Positions 44,146 through 53,661 of a stretch of DNA of 64,000 nt are shown here, in pieces. The stretch spans positions 3,162,001-3,226,000 of the forward strand of contig NZ_JASGJD010000001.1 in NCBI RefSeq assembly GCF_047601505.1, written 5' to 3'. Source of the DNA: Cloacibacterium sp047601505 (lineage in GTDB: Bacteria; Bacteroidota; Bacteroidia; Flavobacteriales; Weeksellaceae). A model generated the notes under the pieces. The model saw nothing but the letters and a program-made list of their open reading frames with translations, ran no database searches and was not told the origin of the DNA. The first letter of the stretch is position 1. The number at the start of each line of letters is the position of its first letter. A program made the position numbers and the translations under genes.

Positions 44146-46569
44146 ATGAGAGTCCGGATTTCAATTTTACTTTTTACCATAATTTCTGTTTTATCCTTTG
44201 CTCAAGAAAAAGTTAACGACAGTATTACCCGAAAGAAAATAACCGCTATAAAACTAGACAAAGCTCCTAAAATAGATGGCAATCTAGACGATGAAACATG
44301 GAAAAACATTCCTATTTGCAAAGATTTTGTAGAACTTAGACCCAACAATGGAAAAGCTGAAGACGCAGATTTCAAATCTGAAGTAAAAATTGCTTATGAC
44401 GACACCGGAATCTACGTATCTGCAATGCTTTACGACAAAGAACCTTCCAAAATATCAAAACAACTTACAGAAAGAGACAATATAGAAAATGATGATTTTT
44501 TTGTGCTTTTCATTAATGGTTATAATGACAACCAACAAAGTTTAGAATTATTCGTAACCGCAGCAGGTGTACAAGCAGACAGCAAAATAACCAAAGAAAA
44601 CGGAGAAGATTTTTCTTGGAATGGCATTTGGTATTCTGCGGCAAAAATTGTAGAAAACGGATGGACTGTAGAAATGAAAATCCCTTTTTCTGAGCTTAGA
44701 TTTCCTAAAAGTGCAGTTCAAAATTGGGGAATTAATTTTTTTAGACAAGTGAATAGAACCAAAACAGCTTATACTTGGAACCATGTAAACAACCAAAAAG
44801 GGAGCTTTTTGCTTTACGATGGAGTTTTAGAAAATATAAAAGACATCAACCCTCCAGTTCGACTTTCGTTTACACCTTATTTTTCTACTTATATTAATAA
44901 TTATGATGGGAAAACCACCACAAATTTCAATGGTGGAATGGATGTAAAATACGGAATTAATGATGCTTTCACGTTTGATATGACTTTAATTCCAGATTTT
45001 GGGCAAGCAAATTTTGACAATTCTGTTTTGAATTTAACGCCTTTCGAACAAGAATTTACAGAGCAACGTTCTTTCTTTACCGAAGGTACAGAACTTTTCA
45101 ACAAAGGCAATATGTTCTACTCCAGAAGAGTTGGCGACGAACCTTCGTTATCTCCCAATGTTTCTCAGGATGAAACTTTGGTAGAAAGCCCTGCCAAAGT
45201 AAAACTTTTCAACGCGTTTAAAATTTCTGGAAGAACAAACAAAGGTCTGGGAATTGGATTTTTTAACGGAATTACAGAAAAAGCCGAAGCTACCATCAGA
45301 AATAATATTACTGGCGAAACTAGAAAAGAAGTGCTAGAACCTTGGGCAAATTATAATGTTTTGGTTTTAGACCAAAGATTTAACGGAAATTCTTCTGTAA
45401 CGCTTGTCAACACCAACACAATGCGAAGCGGAAATTTTCGAGATGCTAATGCTACAGGAATTCTTTGGAGCATCAACAATAAGAAAAATACCTATCAATA
45501 TTATGGAAACGTAAAAGGAAGTTGGATAATGGATAATGGCACAAAATTCGGGAACAAAAGCCAACTTGGATTTGGTAAAACTTCTGGAAAAAACAGATTT
45601 GACATCAATGCAAATTTTGCAACTAAAAATTGGGACATTAACGATTTAGGATTTTCTACAACCACCAATATTGCAAGTTACAACGCTTGGTATGGTTATA
45701 GAATTTTACAGCCAACCAAAAGATTCAATAATATTTATCTAAATAATAATTTCACTTATTCTCACAGATTAGAACCGTTCTTGTTTTCTACGCTAAGATT
45801 TAATCACAACAATCAATTTACCGATAAAAATTTCAGAAGTTTTGGTGGCGGAATTGAATTTACTCCCATCGGCGAAAAAGATATTTATGAACCTAGAAAA
45901 CAAGGCAGACATCTTAACGTTCCCGGATATTTTGATAGCTGGATTTGGTATGAAAGTGATAGCAGAAAAAAACTACAATATAACGTAAATATAGACTATT
46001 ATGCCTACAACGAAAAAGGCAGAAACAAAGTAATTCCTTCCGTTTTTTTAAGATACAGATTTAATGATAAATTCAATGTAATTTGGCAATTCAATCCGGT
46101 TTTCAGCAATAATGAAATTGGTTTTGCAGGAAATGACGGCACCAATATTTTTATGGGACGAAGACAAAGAAATACTTACGAAAATTCACTGACTTCGCAA
46201 TTCAGTTTTAATGATAAAATGACGCTTTCTTTAGCATTCAGACATTACTTTTCGGATGTTACTTACAAACAATTTTACACGCTTAATCAAGACGGAAATC
46301 TTACAGATTACAACAATTTCACCAATAATTTAAACGGAACTTACAATTCTTGGAATGTGGACATTAGATATTCTTGGTGGTTTGCACCAGGTTCTCAACT
46401 TACACTTTTGTACAGAAATGCGGTAAGCAATTATCAAGACATTTCCAGACAGAGTTTTGGCGATAATTTCAGTACACTTTTTAACGAACCTATGACAAAT
46501 AATATTTCGCTTAGACTCACTTATTTTTTAGATTACAATAGAGCGAAAAACTGGTTCAAAAAATCTTAA
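44146..46569 (+). CDS. DUF5916 outer-membrane protein with CBM9-like N-terminal domain
   Basis: 807 aa, signal peptide to LSFAQ. Residues ~35-230 form a CBM9/DOMON-like sandwich (PKIDGNLDDETWKNI, VKIAYDDTGIYVSAMLYD, NGWTVEMKIPFSELRFP), a fold that binds sugars or haem. The rest is a beta-barrel of the DUF5916 family (RLSFTPYFSTYINNYDGKT, FTEGTELFNKGNMFYSRRVG, ISLRLTYFLDYNRAKNWF at the end). Such proteins sit in the outer membrane of flavobacteria; substrate unknown. Confidence 0.82.
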   Translation: MRVRISILLFTIISVLSFAQEKVNDSITRKKITAIKLDKAPKIDGNLDDETWKNIPICKDFVELRPNNGKAEDADFKSEVKIAYDDTGIYVSAMLYDKEPSKISKQLTERDNIENDDFFVLFINGYNDNQQSLELFVTAAGVQADSKITKENGEDFSWNGIWYSAAKIVENGWTVEMKIPFSELRFPKSAVQNWGINFFRQVNRTKTAYTWNHVNNQKGSFLLYDGVLENIKDINPPVRLSFTPYFSTYINNYDGKTTTNFNGGMDVKYGINDAFTFDMTLIPDFGQANFDNSVLNLTPFEQEFTEQRSFFTEGTELFNKGNMFYSRRVGDEPSLSPNVSQDETLVESPAKVKLFNAFKISGRTNKGLGIGFFNGITEKAEATIRNNITGETRKEVLEPWANYNVLVLDQRFNGNSSVTLVNTNTMRSGNFRDANATGILWSINNKKNTYQYYGNVKGSWIMDNGTKFGNKSQLGFGKTSGKNRFDINANFATKNWDINDLGFSTTTNIASYNAWYGYRILQPTKRFNNIYLNNNFTYSHRLEPFLFSTLRFNHNNQFTDKNFRSFGGGIEFTPIGEKDIYEPRKQGRHLNVPGYFDSWIWYESDSRKKLQYNVNIDYYAYNEKGRNKVIPSVFLRYRFNDKFNVIWQFNPVFSNNEIGFAGNDGTNIFMGRRQRNTYENSLTSQFSFNDKMTLSLAFRHYFSDVTYKQFYTLNQDGNLTDYNNFTNNLNGTYNSWNVDIRYSWWFAPGSQLTLLYRNAVSNYQDISRQSFGDNFSTLFNEPMTNNISLRLTYFLDYNRAKNWFKKS

Positions 46570-46620
46570 AAATTCAAATTTGGCGCACATTAGCTTCTCA
46601 TAATTAAGATCTTATTATGC

Positions 46621-46655
46621 AAAAACCGCTTCAGGATTTCTGAAGCGGTTTGATT
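46621..46655. terminator. Terminator between the DUF5916 gene and pheS
   Basis: Stem AACCGCTTCAG (46624-46634) with CTGAAGCGGTT (46640-46650), five-base loop, T-rich on one side and A-rich on the other. Confidence 0.85.
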
Positions 46656-46715
46656 TTATATTTTAGTATTGAATTTTAAAAATAATTTCTCTAAAACTCT
46701 ACAATTCTCACATTT

Positions 46716-47726
46716 CTAAAGGTGCCCGAATTGTTGCAACATTCTTTTATCATTTTCGAAGAACATTCTAATATCACTCATTTGGTAAAGAAGCATTACA
46801 ATTCTTTCAATTCCCATCCCGAAAGCATATCCACTGTATTTATCAGCATCAATATTTACATTTTTAAGAACCGCAGGATCTACCATACCACAACCCATAA
46901 TTTCTAACCAGCCCGTTCCTTTGGTAATTCTGTAATCTGTTTCAGAATTTAATCCCCAATAAACATCTACTTCGGCACTTGGTTCAGTAAAAGGGAAATA
47001 AGAAGGTCTCATTCTGATTTTAGATTTACCGAAAAGTTCTGTCGTAAAAAACTGAATGGTTTGTTTTAAATCTGCAAAACTTACGTTCTCATCAATGTAC
47101 AAACCTTCAATTTGATGAAAAATACAATGCGAACGAGAAGAAACTGCTTCGTTTCGGAAAACTCTTCCCGGAGAAAGAATTCTAATTGGCGGTTCGTTTT
47201 CTTCCATATATCTAATTTGCACCGAAGAAGTATGCGTTCTTAATAAAACATCAGGATTTTGCTCTATAAAGAAAGTATCTTGCATATCTCTTGCAGGATG
47301 ATATTCTGGTAGATTAAGTGCTGTAAAATTGTGCCAATCGTCTTCAATTTCTGGTCCGTCTGCTACGGCAAAACCTATAGATTTAAAAATTTCTATAATT
47401 CTACTTCTCACCAAATTTATTGGATGTCTAGAACCTAATTCCAACGGGAAAGCAGGTTTTGTAAGATCTTCTTTTTCTAGAATAATATTACTAGAAGTAG
47501 CATCTTTCAGCTCTTCTAATTTGGTATTAACGGCTTGTTTTAGGGTGTTGATTTTTTGTCCAAAATCACGTTTTTGCTCATTAGGAACTTCTTTAAATTT
47601 GTCGAACAAATCATTTAGAATTCCTTTTTTACTGTTAAATTTAATACGAAATTGCTCTATTTCGTCTTTGTTTTGAGATTGAAACGCATTTACCTCTACT
47701 AATAGTTCCTCAATTTTTTCTATCAT
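46716..47726 (-). CDS. pheS: Phenylalanyl-tRNA synthetase alpha subunit
   Basis: 336 aa from the ATG at 47726 (MIEKIEELLVEV), the usual PheS start and length. A longer frame to 47792 is rejected because the -7 promoter box lies inside it. N-terminal coiled coil, then class II core: RHPINLVRSRIIEIF, GFAVADGPEIEDDWHNF, motif 2 FRNEAVSSRSHCIFHQIEGL, and motif 3 GMGIERIVMLLYQ. Charges tRNA-Phe together with PheT, which is elsewhere. Confidence 0.97.
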   Translation of the reverse strand: MIEKIEELLVEVNAFQSQNKDEIEQFRIKFNSKKGILNDLFDKFKEVPNEQKRDFGQKINTLKQAVNTKLEELKDATSSNIILEKEDLTKPAFPLELGSRHPINLVRSRIIEIFKSIGFAVADGPEIEDDWHNFTALNLPEYHPARDMQDTFFIEQNPDVLLRTHTSSVQIRYMEENEPPIRILSPGRVFRNEAVSSRSHCIFHQIEGLYIDENVSFADLKQTIQFFTTELFGKSKIRMRPSYFPFTEPSAEVDVYWGLNSETDYRITKGTGWLEIMGCGMVDPAVLKNVNIDADKYSGYAFGMGIERIVMLLYQMSDIRMFFENDKRMLQQFGHL

Positions 47727-47749
47727 CACTCTGAAAATATATTGATTTG

Positions 47750-47757
47750 CAAAAGTA
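47750..47757 (-). promoter_or_regulatory. -7 element of pheS
   Basis: TACTTTTG on the minus strand, 23 bases before the ATG at 47726; it supports that start. Confidence 0.5.
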
Positions 47758-47883
47758 CGATTTTTTATTTTTTTAAACGATAAAACACACAAAAAGAATC
47801 ATCTGTTAAAATAAAAAGAACTCACAAAACTGCAAGTTCTAAAGATTTTTTAAAATTTCTATTTTTAACCTTTCAATTGGTTT

Positions 47884-48540
47884 TTACTTACTTTCCATCG
47901 CTTTAATCAAAACCTGAAGATTGATAGATTTATTCAGCAATCCGTTTTCAAAAGGAATTTCAAATTTCAAACCGTAATCTTCTCTGTTAATGTCAGTTGG
48001 TTCTGTTGCAATGCTTACATTTTCGTTTTGTACGGTAACATTTGCTTTAAACTGAACAGGTTTTGTAATGCCTTTTATGGTAAGATTACCCTCTATAAGA
48101 GTGTTGTAATCTCCACTTTTTGTTTCGGTAACTTTGGTAATTTCGTAAGAAGCAGTAGGAAATTTTTCTACTTCAAAAAAATCACCACTTTTAAGATGAC
48201 CTTCCAATTTGGTTTTCATTTCCTGATTGTCTTTCAGGTCTATATTTTCTAAAGTATTAATATCTGCTACAAATTTACCAGATTGCAATTTTCCTTCTTT
48301 CACAGTAATATCACCACTTTCAAACTGAATAGTTCCAAAATGGGTAGTTTGGTCAGATTTCAACACTTTATAGCCTTTCCATTCTACTCTACTGTTCATG
48401 GTATCTACTTTGTATTGAACGCCATCCGTTTTTGTAAGCACTTCATTGCTTTCGCTTGTAACTGGTTTGTCTTTGCCACAAGCAACTAACAAAGCTACAA
48501 TACTAAAACCCGCAAAAATTTTAAGCAATTTGTTTTTCAT
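47884..48540 (-). CDS. YceI-family lipoprotein
   Basis: 218 aa with a lipobox (LLVAC, Cys 21). The mature part is the YceI lipocalin-like barrel that binds isoprenoid-type lipids: YKVDTMNSRVEWKGYKVLKS at the start, DLKDNQEMKTKLEGHLKSGD FFEVEKFP in the middle, GNLTIKGITKPVQFKANV near the end. It is anchored in a membrane facing the periplasm. Diverges from the ABC ATPase gene. Confidence 0.92.
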   Translation of the reverse strand: MKNKLLKIFAGFSIVALLVACGKDKPVTSESNEVLTKTDGVQYKVDTMNSRVEWKGYKVLKSDQTTHFGTIQFESGDITVKEGKLQSGKFVADINTLENIDLKDNQEMKTKLEGHLKSGDFFEVEKFPTASYEITKVTETKSGDYNTLIEGNLTIKGITKPVQFKANVTVQNENVSIATEPTDINREDYGLKFEIPFENGLLNKSINLQVLIKAMESK

Positions 48541-48618
48541 CTTAAATTATTATTAAATATTTCTTTGGCTAAAGTAAGAAAATTATCTCCAAATATTTAA
48601 AATTTCTTATAGAATGCT

Positions 48619-48626
48619 TACTTTTG
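48619..48626 (+). promoter_or_regulatory. -7 element abutting the ABC ATPase gene
   Basis: TACTTTTG ends three bases before the ATG at 48630, implying a leaderless mRNA; TTTA lies at the -33 distance (48596-48599). Confidence 0.5.
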
Positions 48627-48629
48627 TAT

Positions 48630-49568
48630 ATGCTTTTGACTGTAAGAAACTTATACTTCGGATATTCGTCTGTTAATCCGCTTTTTAGAAACCTTAACCT
48701 TTCTGTAGAAAAAGGAAAAATCATTGCCCTTTCTGGCGAAAGTGGTTGCGGAAAATCTACGCTTCTCAATATTATCTATGGATTGATAGATTGGCAAAGT
48801 GGCGAAATTTTCCTAGAAGACGAAAAATTATATGGTCCAAAAGGAAATATTGTTCCCGGAGAAAAAGGCTTAAAATTAGTTTCTCAGCATTATGATTTAA
48901 TGCCTTATCTCACAGTTGCAGAAAACGTTGGGAAATTTATTTCGAACATCAATTTGGCTGAAAAAAGAAAAAAAGTACACGAACTTTTAGAAGTTGTAGG
49001 TTTAGAAAATTACGCCAATGTATTGCCTAAAAATCTTAGTGGTGGCCAACAACAGCGTGTTGCCATTGCAAGAGCACTTTCGGTAATGCCAAAACTTCTT
49101 CTTTTAGACGAACCATTCAGTAATTTGGATTATTCCAGAAAAATGGAACTCAGGGAAAAACTTTTTAATTATGTGAAAGAACACGAACTTTCTGTAATTA
49201 TTTCTACCCACGAAATTCAGGAAATTTTACCTTGGATAGACCAAATTGTAGTTTTGCAAGAAGGAAGATTAATCCAAAACGATAGCGCCGAAGAAACCTT
49301 CAAAAATCCTTATAACACGTACGTTGCTAAACTTTTGGGAGAAGTAAACACCATAACAGACGAACAAAAAGAAATTTTGAAACTGTCTAAAAGTTACTTT
49401 TTCCCACATCAAATCAATCTATCCGAAAACGGTTTTGAAGCTACCGTTTCAGACAGCAGATTTGCAGGAAACCACTTCTGGAACAGAATTTACGCCAATG
49501 GAGTACCTTTGGTGATGTATTCTAACGAAAAATTAGAAGGAAATATAAGAATCGAAATTAAACTTTAA
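48630..49568 (+). CDS. ABC transporter ATP-binding protein without a permease gene nearby
   Basis: 312 aa from the ATG at 48630 (MLLTVRNLYFGY). Walker A GESGCGKST (36-44), Q-loop SQHYDLMPYLT, signature LSGGQQQRVAIARAL, Walker B LLLDEPFSNLD and the H-loop STHE are all intact, so it is an active ATPase. The last ~90 residues (from TDEQKEILK) form a small beta-rich domain like the TOBE domain of import ATPases. No membrane or binding-protein gene is next to it, so its partner must be encoded elsewhere. Confidence 0.9.
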   Translation: MLLTVRNLYFGYSSVNPLFRNLNLSVEKGKIIALSGESGCGKSTLLNIIYGLIDWQSGEIFLEDEKLYGPKGNIVPGEKGLKLVSQHYDLMPYLTVAENVGKFISNINLAEKRKKVHELLEVVGLENYANVLPKNLSGGQQQRVAIARALSVMPKLLLLDEPFSNLDYSRKMELREKLFNYVKEHELSVIISTHEIQEILPWIDQIVVLQEGRLIQNDSAEETFKNPYNTYVAKLLGEVNTITDEQKEILKLSKSYFFPHQINLSENGFEATVSDSRFAGNHFWNRIYANGVPLVMYSNEKLEGNIRIEIKL

Positions 49569-49611
49569 TTAACAAGTTCAGCTCCTTTTTACAACTAAAA
49601 TTTAACATTCT

Positions 49612-49770
49612 CTATATCGGAAATTCCCTACATTTGTTCTCTCTAAAAATGTAAGGAAATTTTTGGTTAATTCTCTTTCTGCCTTTACCGACTGAAATTA
49701 GCATTACTGCAATCAAAGTCTTAGAAACGGAACCCTGCCAAATTTTTCCTTTTTTGATTAAACGCAAAGA
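49612..49770 (-). pseudogene. Possible fragment of a serine hydrolase / beta-lactamase-like gene
   Basis: In the 354-base gap between the ABC gene and the PhnA gene, the minus strand has an open stretch reading KGKIWQGSVSKTLIAVMLIS, then GKGRKRINQKFPYIF, with a stop at 49612. GSVSKT fits the SxxK active-site motif, and the following pattern the start of class C beta-lactamase-like serine hydrolases. There is no start codon and the frame is closed on both sides. The rest of the gap holds one hairpin-family repeat and A+T-rich filler. Confidence 0.35.
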
Positions 49771-49830
49771 TTTTTTTAAAAATTGATACTTTTAAGTTAG
49801 TTTAGTCACTTCGTTAAAAAATGATTTTTT

Positions 49831-49856
49831 TGTCACCCTGAGCGAAGTCAAAGAAT
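49831..49856. repeat. Partial copy of the TGTCACCCTGAGCG-type repeat
   Basis: TGTCACCCTGAGCGAAGTCA followed by AAGAAT is one arm of the hairpin family at 11307-11367; the second arm is not seen. Confidence 0.6.
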
Positions 49857-49922
49857 TCAACTCAGCAAATTTTGCTTCCTTAAAATATTTTCAAAGAATA
49901 ATAAATCTTTGCGTTTAAAAAC

Positions 49923-50255
49923 TTATGCTTTTTTTACAAATTCAGATTTAAGAGCCATTGCTCCGAAACCATCAATTTTGCAATCAATATTATGATCCGA
50001 ACCTGGTCTTAATCTGATATTTTTCACTTTAGTTCCTGCTTTTACAGGTTTTGGAGCTCCTTTTACAGGCAAATCTTTTATCACCACTACAGAATCTCCG
50101 TTTTGTAATTCGTTTCCGTTGCTATCAAAAATTTTATCTTCAGCACCTACTTCAGCAGGATCAAACTCGTGGAAACATTGGCTACAAACCAAAAGATTGT
50201 CTTGTTCGTAGGTAAATTCGCTGCCACATTTTGGGCAAGGCATCAATTCGCTCAT
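49923..50255 (-). CDS. PhnA/YjdM zinc-ribbon protein
   Basis: 110 aa from the ATG at 50255 (MSELMPCPKCGSEF). A zinc ribbon with two CxxC knuckles (CPKCGSEFTYEQDNLLVCSQC) is followed by the PhnA domain: GNELQNGDSVVVIKDLPVKG and the end IDCKIDGFGAMALKSEFVKKA. Despite the old name it is not needed for phosphonate use; the role is unknown. A longer frame to 50303 is less likely because a TAnnTTTG box lies in it. Confidence 0.92.
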   Translation of the reverse strand: MSELMPCPKCGSEFTYEQDNLLVCSQCFHEFDPAEVGAEDKIFDSNGNELQNGDSVVVIKDLPVKGAPKPVKAGTKVKNIRLRPGSDHNIDCKIDGFGAMALKSEFVKKA

Positions 50256-50367
50256 TTTTTTTAATTTTTGCAAAGATATTATTTTGCTTTCAGCTATTGG
50301 CATTCAGTAATTAGCTTTTTTAAAAACTTCTATTTTTTATTCTTCTATCTTCCAATAAAAAATTCCG

Positions 50368-50375
50368 TATTTTTG
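50368..50375 (+). promoter_or_regulatory. -7 element of the RsmB-like gene
   Basis: TATTTTTG, 49 bases before the ATG at 50425. Confidence 0.45.
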
Positions 50376-50424
50376 CAAAAATTTTAGCATTTAAAATCTA
50401 AAATTCAAAATCTAAAATCTTCTA

Positions 50425-51627
50425 ATGGAATTAATACACAGAAATCTTCTCATCGGTATTCACGATGCACTACAAGAAACTTTTTTCGAAAAAAATAAAT
50501 ATGCTGATAAAGTTATAGAAAGACTTTTAAAAGCTCATAAAAAATGGGGAAGCGAAGACAGAAAGGTAGTTTCGGAGATTTTTTATAACATTATCCGTTG
50601 GAAAAAACGCCTTGAATATTACATTGGCGAAGGTGCAAAACCCGGAAATATATATAAACTCATCATTGCGTATTTGCTTTGGAGCGAAACAGAATACAAA
50701 AAATTTGAAGAATTCCAAGGGATTAAAGTTGCTGATATTCTTACCAAACTAAAAAAAGGAACTGTTCCTACAAAAGCTTTTGAACATTCTATTCCAGATT
50801 GGTTGGCTGAAACTTTAGAAAAAGAACTCGGCGAAAATTGGGAAAAAGAAATGAAGGCTTTGAATGAACAAGCGCCAACAATTTTAAGAGCCAATTCTCT
50901 GAAAACTTCAGCAAAACACCTCATTGAAGAACTAAAACACGAAAATGTAGAAAGTTTCCAAGTGCCAGGTTTTGCTAATGCGGTACAATTGGAAGAAAAG
51001 AAAAATGTATTCTTAACTTCGGCTTTCAAAGACGGACTTTTTGAAGTACAAGATGCTGGTTCACAAAAAATCGCAGAATTTCTTGACGTAAAACCAGGTT
51101 TGCGTGTTGTAGATGCTTGCGCTGGAGCTGGCGGAAAAACACTTCACCTTGCAGCAATGATGGAAAACAAAGGTCAAATTATCGCAATGGACATCCATGG
51201 TTGGAAATTGGCAGAACTGAAACGTAGAGCAAAACGTGCGGGAGCTCACAATATAGAAACCAGAGAAATTACAGACAATAAAGTAATTAAAAGATTACAC
51301 GAGAAAGCAGACAGATTGCTTATTGATGCGCCTTGTTCTGGTTTGGGTGTTTTGAAAAGAAACCCAGATTCTAAATGGAAAATAGACCAAGATTTTATTG
51401 ATAGAATTAAAAAAGAACAAGCTCAGATTCTTCAAGATTATTCTAAAATCATTAAAAAAGGAGGAAAATTAGTGTACGCAACATGTTCTATTTTACCAAG
51501 TGAAAATAACGAACAGGTAGCAGAATTCTTAAAAAATAATCCGGATTTCAAATTAATAAAAGACGAAAAAGTAATGCCAAGTTCTGGTTTTGACGGATTT
51601 TATATGGCTTTGATTGAGAGAGTTTAA
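50425..51627 (+). CDS. RsmB/NOP-family RNA (cytosine-C5) methyltransferase
   Basis: 400 aa. SAM-binding VVDACAGAGGKTLHLA, acidic end of the second strand (IIAMDIHGWKLAELKRRAKR), LLIDAPCSGLGVLKRNPDSK with the first catalytic Cys, and VYATCSILPSENNEQV with the second Cys mark the NOL1/NOP2/Sun fold. The N-terminal third is helical and NusB-like (EVFYNIIRWKKRLEYYI), as in RsmB, which methylates C967 of 16S rRNA. The exact target in this class is not certain. Confidence 0.9.
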   Translation: MELIHRNLLIGIHDALQETFFEKNKYADKVIERLLKAHKKWGSEDRKVVSEIFYNIIRWKKRLEYYIGEGAKPGNIYKLIIAYLLWSETEYKKFEEFQGIKVADILTKLKKGTVPTKAFEHSIPDWLAETLEKELGENWEKEMKALNEQAPTILRANSLKTSAKHLIEELKHENVESFQVPGFANAVQLEEKKNVFLTSAFKDGLFEVQDAGSQKIAEFLDVKPGLRVVDACAGAGGKTLHLAAMMENKGQIIAMDIHGWKLAELKRRAKRAGAHNIETREITDNKVIKRLHEKADRLLIDAPCSGLGVLKRNPDSKWKIDQDFIDRIKKEQAQILQDYSKIIKKGGKLVYATCSILPSENNEQVAEFLKNNPDFKLIKDEKVMPSSGFDGFYMALIERV

Positions 51628-51649
51628 ATTGTAAATTAAAAAATATCAT

Positions 51650-51680
51650 AAAGCAATCTTATATAAAGGTTGCTTTTTTT
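51650..51680 (+). terminator. Terminator after the RsmB-like gene
   Basis: AAAGCAATCTT (51650-51660) pairs with AAGGTTGCTTT (51666-51676; one G-U pair), T-run follows. The rest of the gap to asnB is A+T-rich without structure. Confidence 0.75.
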
Positions 51681-51833
51681 TTGTTTCTTTATTTTTAAAT
51701 TTTATCAACTTAAAAAAATTAACCAACTTTCTTTAAATAAGCGTTTGAACTTAAAATATTTCTAAAAAAGAATTTTTTAATTAATTTTTTAAACCAAAAC
51801 ATATTTTTTATTTTTATTTTTAAATGTAATATT

Positions 51834-51841
51834 TATTTTTG
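51834..51841 (+). promoter_or_regulatory. -7 element of asnB
   Basis: TATTTTTG, 49 bases before the ATG at 51891. Confidence 0.45.
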
Positions 51842-51890
51842 CATCAGAAATTTAATCAACTATTAATTATTACTTACCAAATATAAAAAT

Positions 51891-53561
51891 ATGTGCGGAA
51901 TTGTATGCTTGTTTGATGCAAAACAAAAAACAGAAACTCTAAGACCTCAAATCTTAGAAATGTCAAAAAAAATTAGACACAGAGGACCAGATTGGAGCGG
52001 TATTTTTCAATCAGAAAAAACAATTTTTTCTCACGAAAGACTAGCAATTGTAGACCCTACTTCTGGTAAACAACCATTATATACTAAAGACGGAAAAGTA
52101 GTTCTTGCCGTAAACGGAGAAATCTACAACCACAGAGAACTGAGAAAAGAATTTCCAGATTACGAATTTCTAACTCAATCTGACTGCGAAGTTATCCTTG
52201 CTCTTTATAGAAGAGATGGTAAAAATTTTATAGAAAAATTGAATGGAATTTTTGCGTTTTCTTTATATGATATTGAAAATGATATTTTCTTAGTTGCGAG
52301 AGACCACATGGGAATTTGCCCGCTTTACCAAGGTTGGGACAAATCTGGAAACTATTATGTAGCTTCAGAATTAAAAGCTTTAGAAGGCGTTTGTAATAAA
52401 ATTGAAACTTTTTTACCAGGACACTTTGTATATAGCAAAGACGGACAAGTTTTGCAACAATGGTACAAAAGAGACTGGGAAGATTTTGATAGCGTAAAAG
52501 ACAACGAAACCAGCATCGCAGCTATTAGAAAAGGATTAGAAGAAGCTGTACACAGACAAATGATGAGTGATGTACCTTACGGAGTATTGCTTTCTGGAGG
52601 TTTAGATTCTTCAATTATTTCGGCAGTCGCTGCAAAATATGCAAAAAGAAGAATTGAAAGTGGAGACGAACAAGAAGCTTGGTACCCAAGATTACACAGT
52701 TTTGCAGTAGGTTTGGAAGGTTCGCCAGATTTAGCAGCGGCAAAAAAAGCGGCAGAACATATTGGTTCTGTTCACCACGAAATTCACTTCACCATCCAAG
52801 AAGGAATAGATGCTGTGAGAGACGTAATTTATCATTTAGAAACTTACGATGTAACCACCATTAGAGCTTCCACGCCAATGTATTTAATGGCGAGAGTGAT
52901 AAAATCTATGGGAATTAAAATGGTTCTTTCCGGCGAAGGTTCTGATGAACTTTTTGGTGGATATTTATATTTCCACAAAGCGCCAAACGCGAAAGAATTC
53001 CACGATGAAACGGTAAGAAAACTAGGAAAACTTCACCTTTATGATTGTTTAAGAGCCAATAAAGCATTGATGAGCTGGGGAATTGAAGGAAGAGTTCCGT
53101 TTTTAGATAAAGAATTTATGGATATTGCCATGACAGTGAATCCAGCAGATAAAATGGTAACAGCTCACGAACCAAAAATTGAAAAATGGGTTCTAAGAAA
53201 AGCTTTTGAAGATTTATTGCCAGAATCTATCGCTTGGAGACAAAAAGAACAATTCTCTGATGGCGTTGGTTACAGTTGGATAGATACTTTAAAAGAAATT
53301 GCAGAAAAAGAAGTAACAGATGAGATGATGGTAAATGCTAAATTCCGTTTTCCACAAAATACTCCTCAAAACAAAGAAGAATACAGATACAGAACAATTT
53401 TTGAAGAACATTCCCCTAGCGAAACAGCAGCACTTACGGTTCCTTCGGTACCTTCGGTAGCTTGTTCTACACCAATTGCGCTAGAATGGGACGAAGCTTT
53501 CAAAAAAATGAACGACCCAAGTGGTAGAGCTGTAATCTCCGTACACGAAGATTCTTACTAA
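51891..53561 (+). CDS. asnB: Asparagine synthase B (glutamine-hydrolysing)
   Basis: 556 aa. Makes asparagine from aspartate, ATP and glutamine. The N-terminal Cys 2 (MCGIVCLFD) is the glutaminase nucleophile; IRHRGPDWSG and VNGEIYNHREL belong to this domain. The synthetase half has the PP-loop LSGGLDSS (about residue 236) and VLSGEGSDELFGGY. The size equals E. coli AsnB. A short Ser/Pro/Thr-rich stretch near the end (PSVPSVACST) is normal for the family. Confidence 0.96.
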   Translation: MCGIVCLFDAKQKTETLRPQILEMSKKIRHRGPDWSGIFQSEKTIFSHERLAIVDPTSGKQPLYTKDGKVVLAVNGEIYNHRELRKEFPDYEFLTQSDCEVILALYRRDGKNFIEKLNGIFAFSLYDIENDIFLVARDHMGICPLYQGWDKSGNYYVASELKALEGVCNKIETFLPGHFVYSKDGQVLQQWYKRDWEDFDSVKDNETSIAAIRKGLEEAVHRQMMSDVPYGVLLSGGLDSSIISAVAAKYAKRRIESGDEQEAWYPRLHSFAVGLEGSPDLAAAKKAAEHIGSVHHEIHFTIQEGIDAVRDVIYHLETYDVTTIRASTPMYLMARVIKSMGIKMVLSGEGSDELFGGYLYFHKAPNAKEFHDETVRKLGKLHLYDCLRANKALMSWGIEGRVPFLDKEFMDIAMTVNPADKMVTAHEPKIEKWVLRKAFEDLLPESIAWRQKEQFSDGVGYSWIDTLKEIAEKEVTDEMMVNAKFRFPQNTPQNKEEYRYRTIFEEHSPSETAALTVPSVPSVACSTPIALEWDEAFKKMNDPSGRAVISVHEDSY

Positions 53562-53589
53562 GAAATTATATTTGATTTGATATGAAGAG

Positions 53590-53622
53590 AAGTCTGTCCA
53601 AATTTTTTGGGCAGGCTTTTTT
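53590..53622 (+). terminator. Terminator after asnB
   Basis: AAGTCTGTCC (53590-53599) pairs with GGGCAGGCTT across a short loop, using G-U pairs; T-run follows. Confidence 0.7.
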
Positions 53623-53661
53623 ATGTAAAAAATTTACTAAATTTATAGAAAAATCAAAGCC

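Noticed and set aside
47329..47676. Plus-strand frame opposite pheS
   Set aside because: It lies fully inside a clear pheS gene and shows no independent features.
47727..47792. Longer N-terminus of PheS
   Set aside because: A promoter -7 box (47750-47757) lies inside it, and PheS proteins start at MIEKIEELL.
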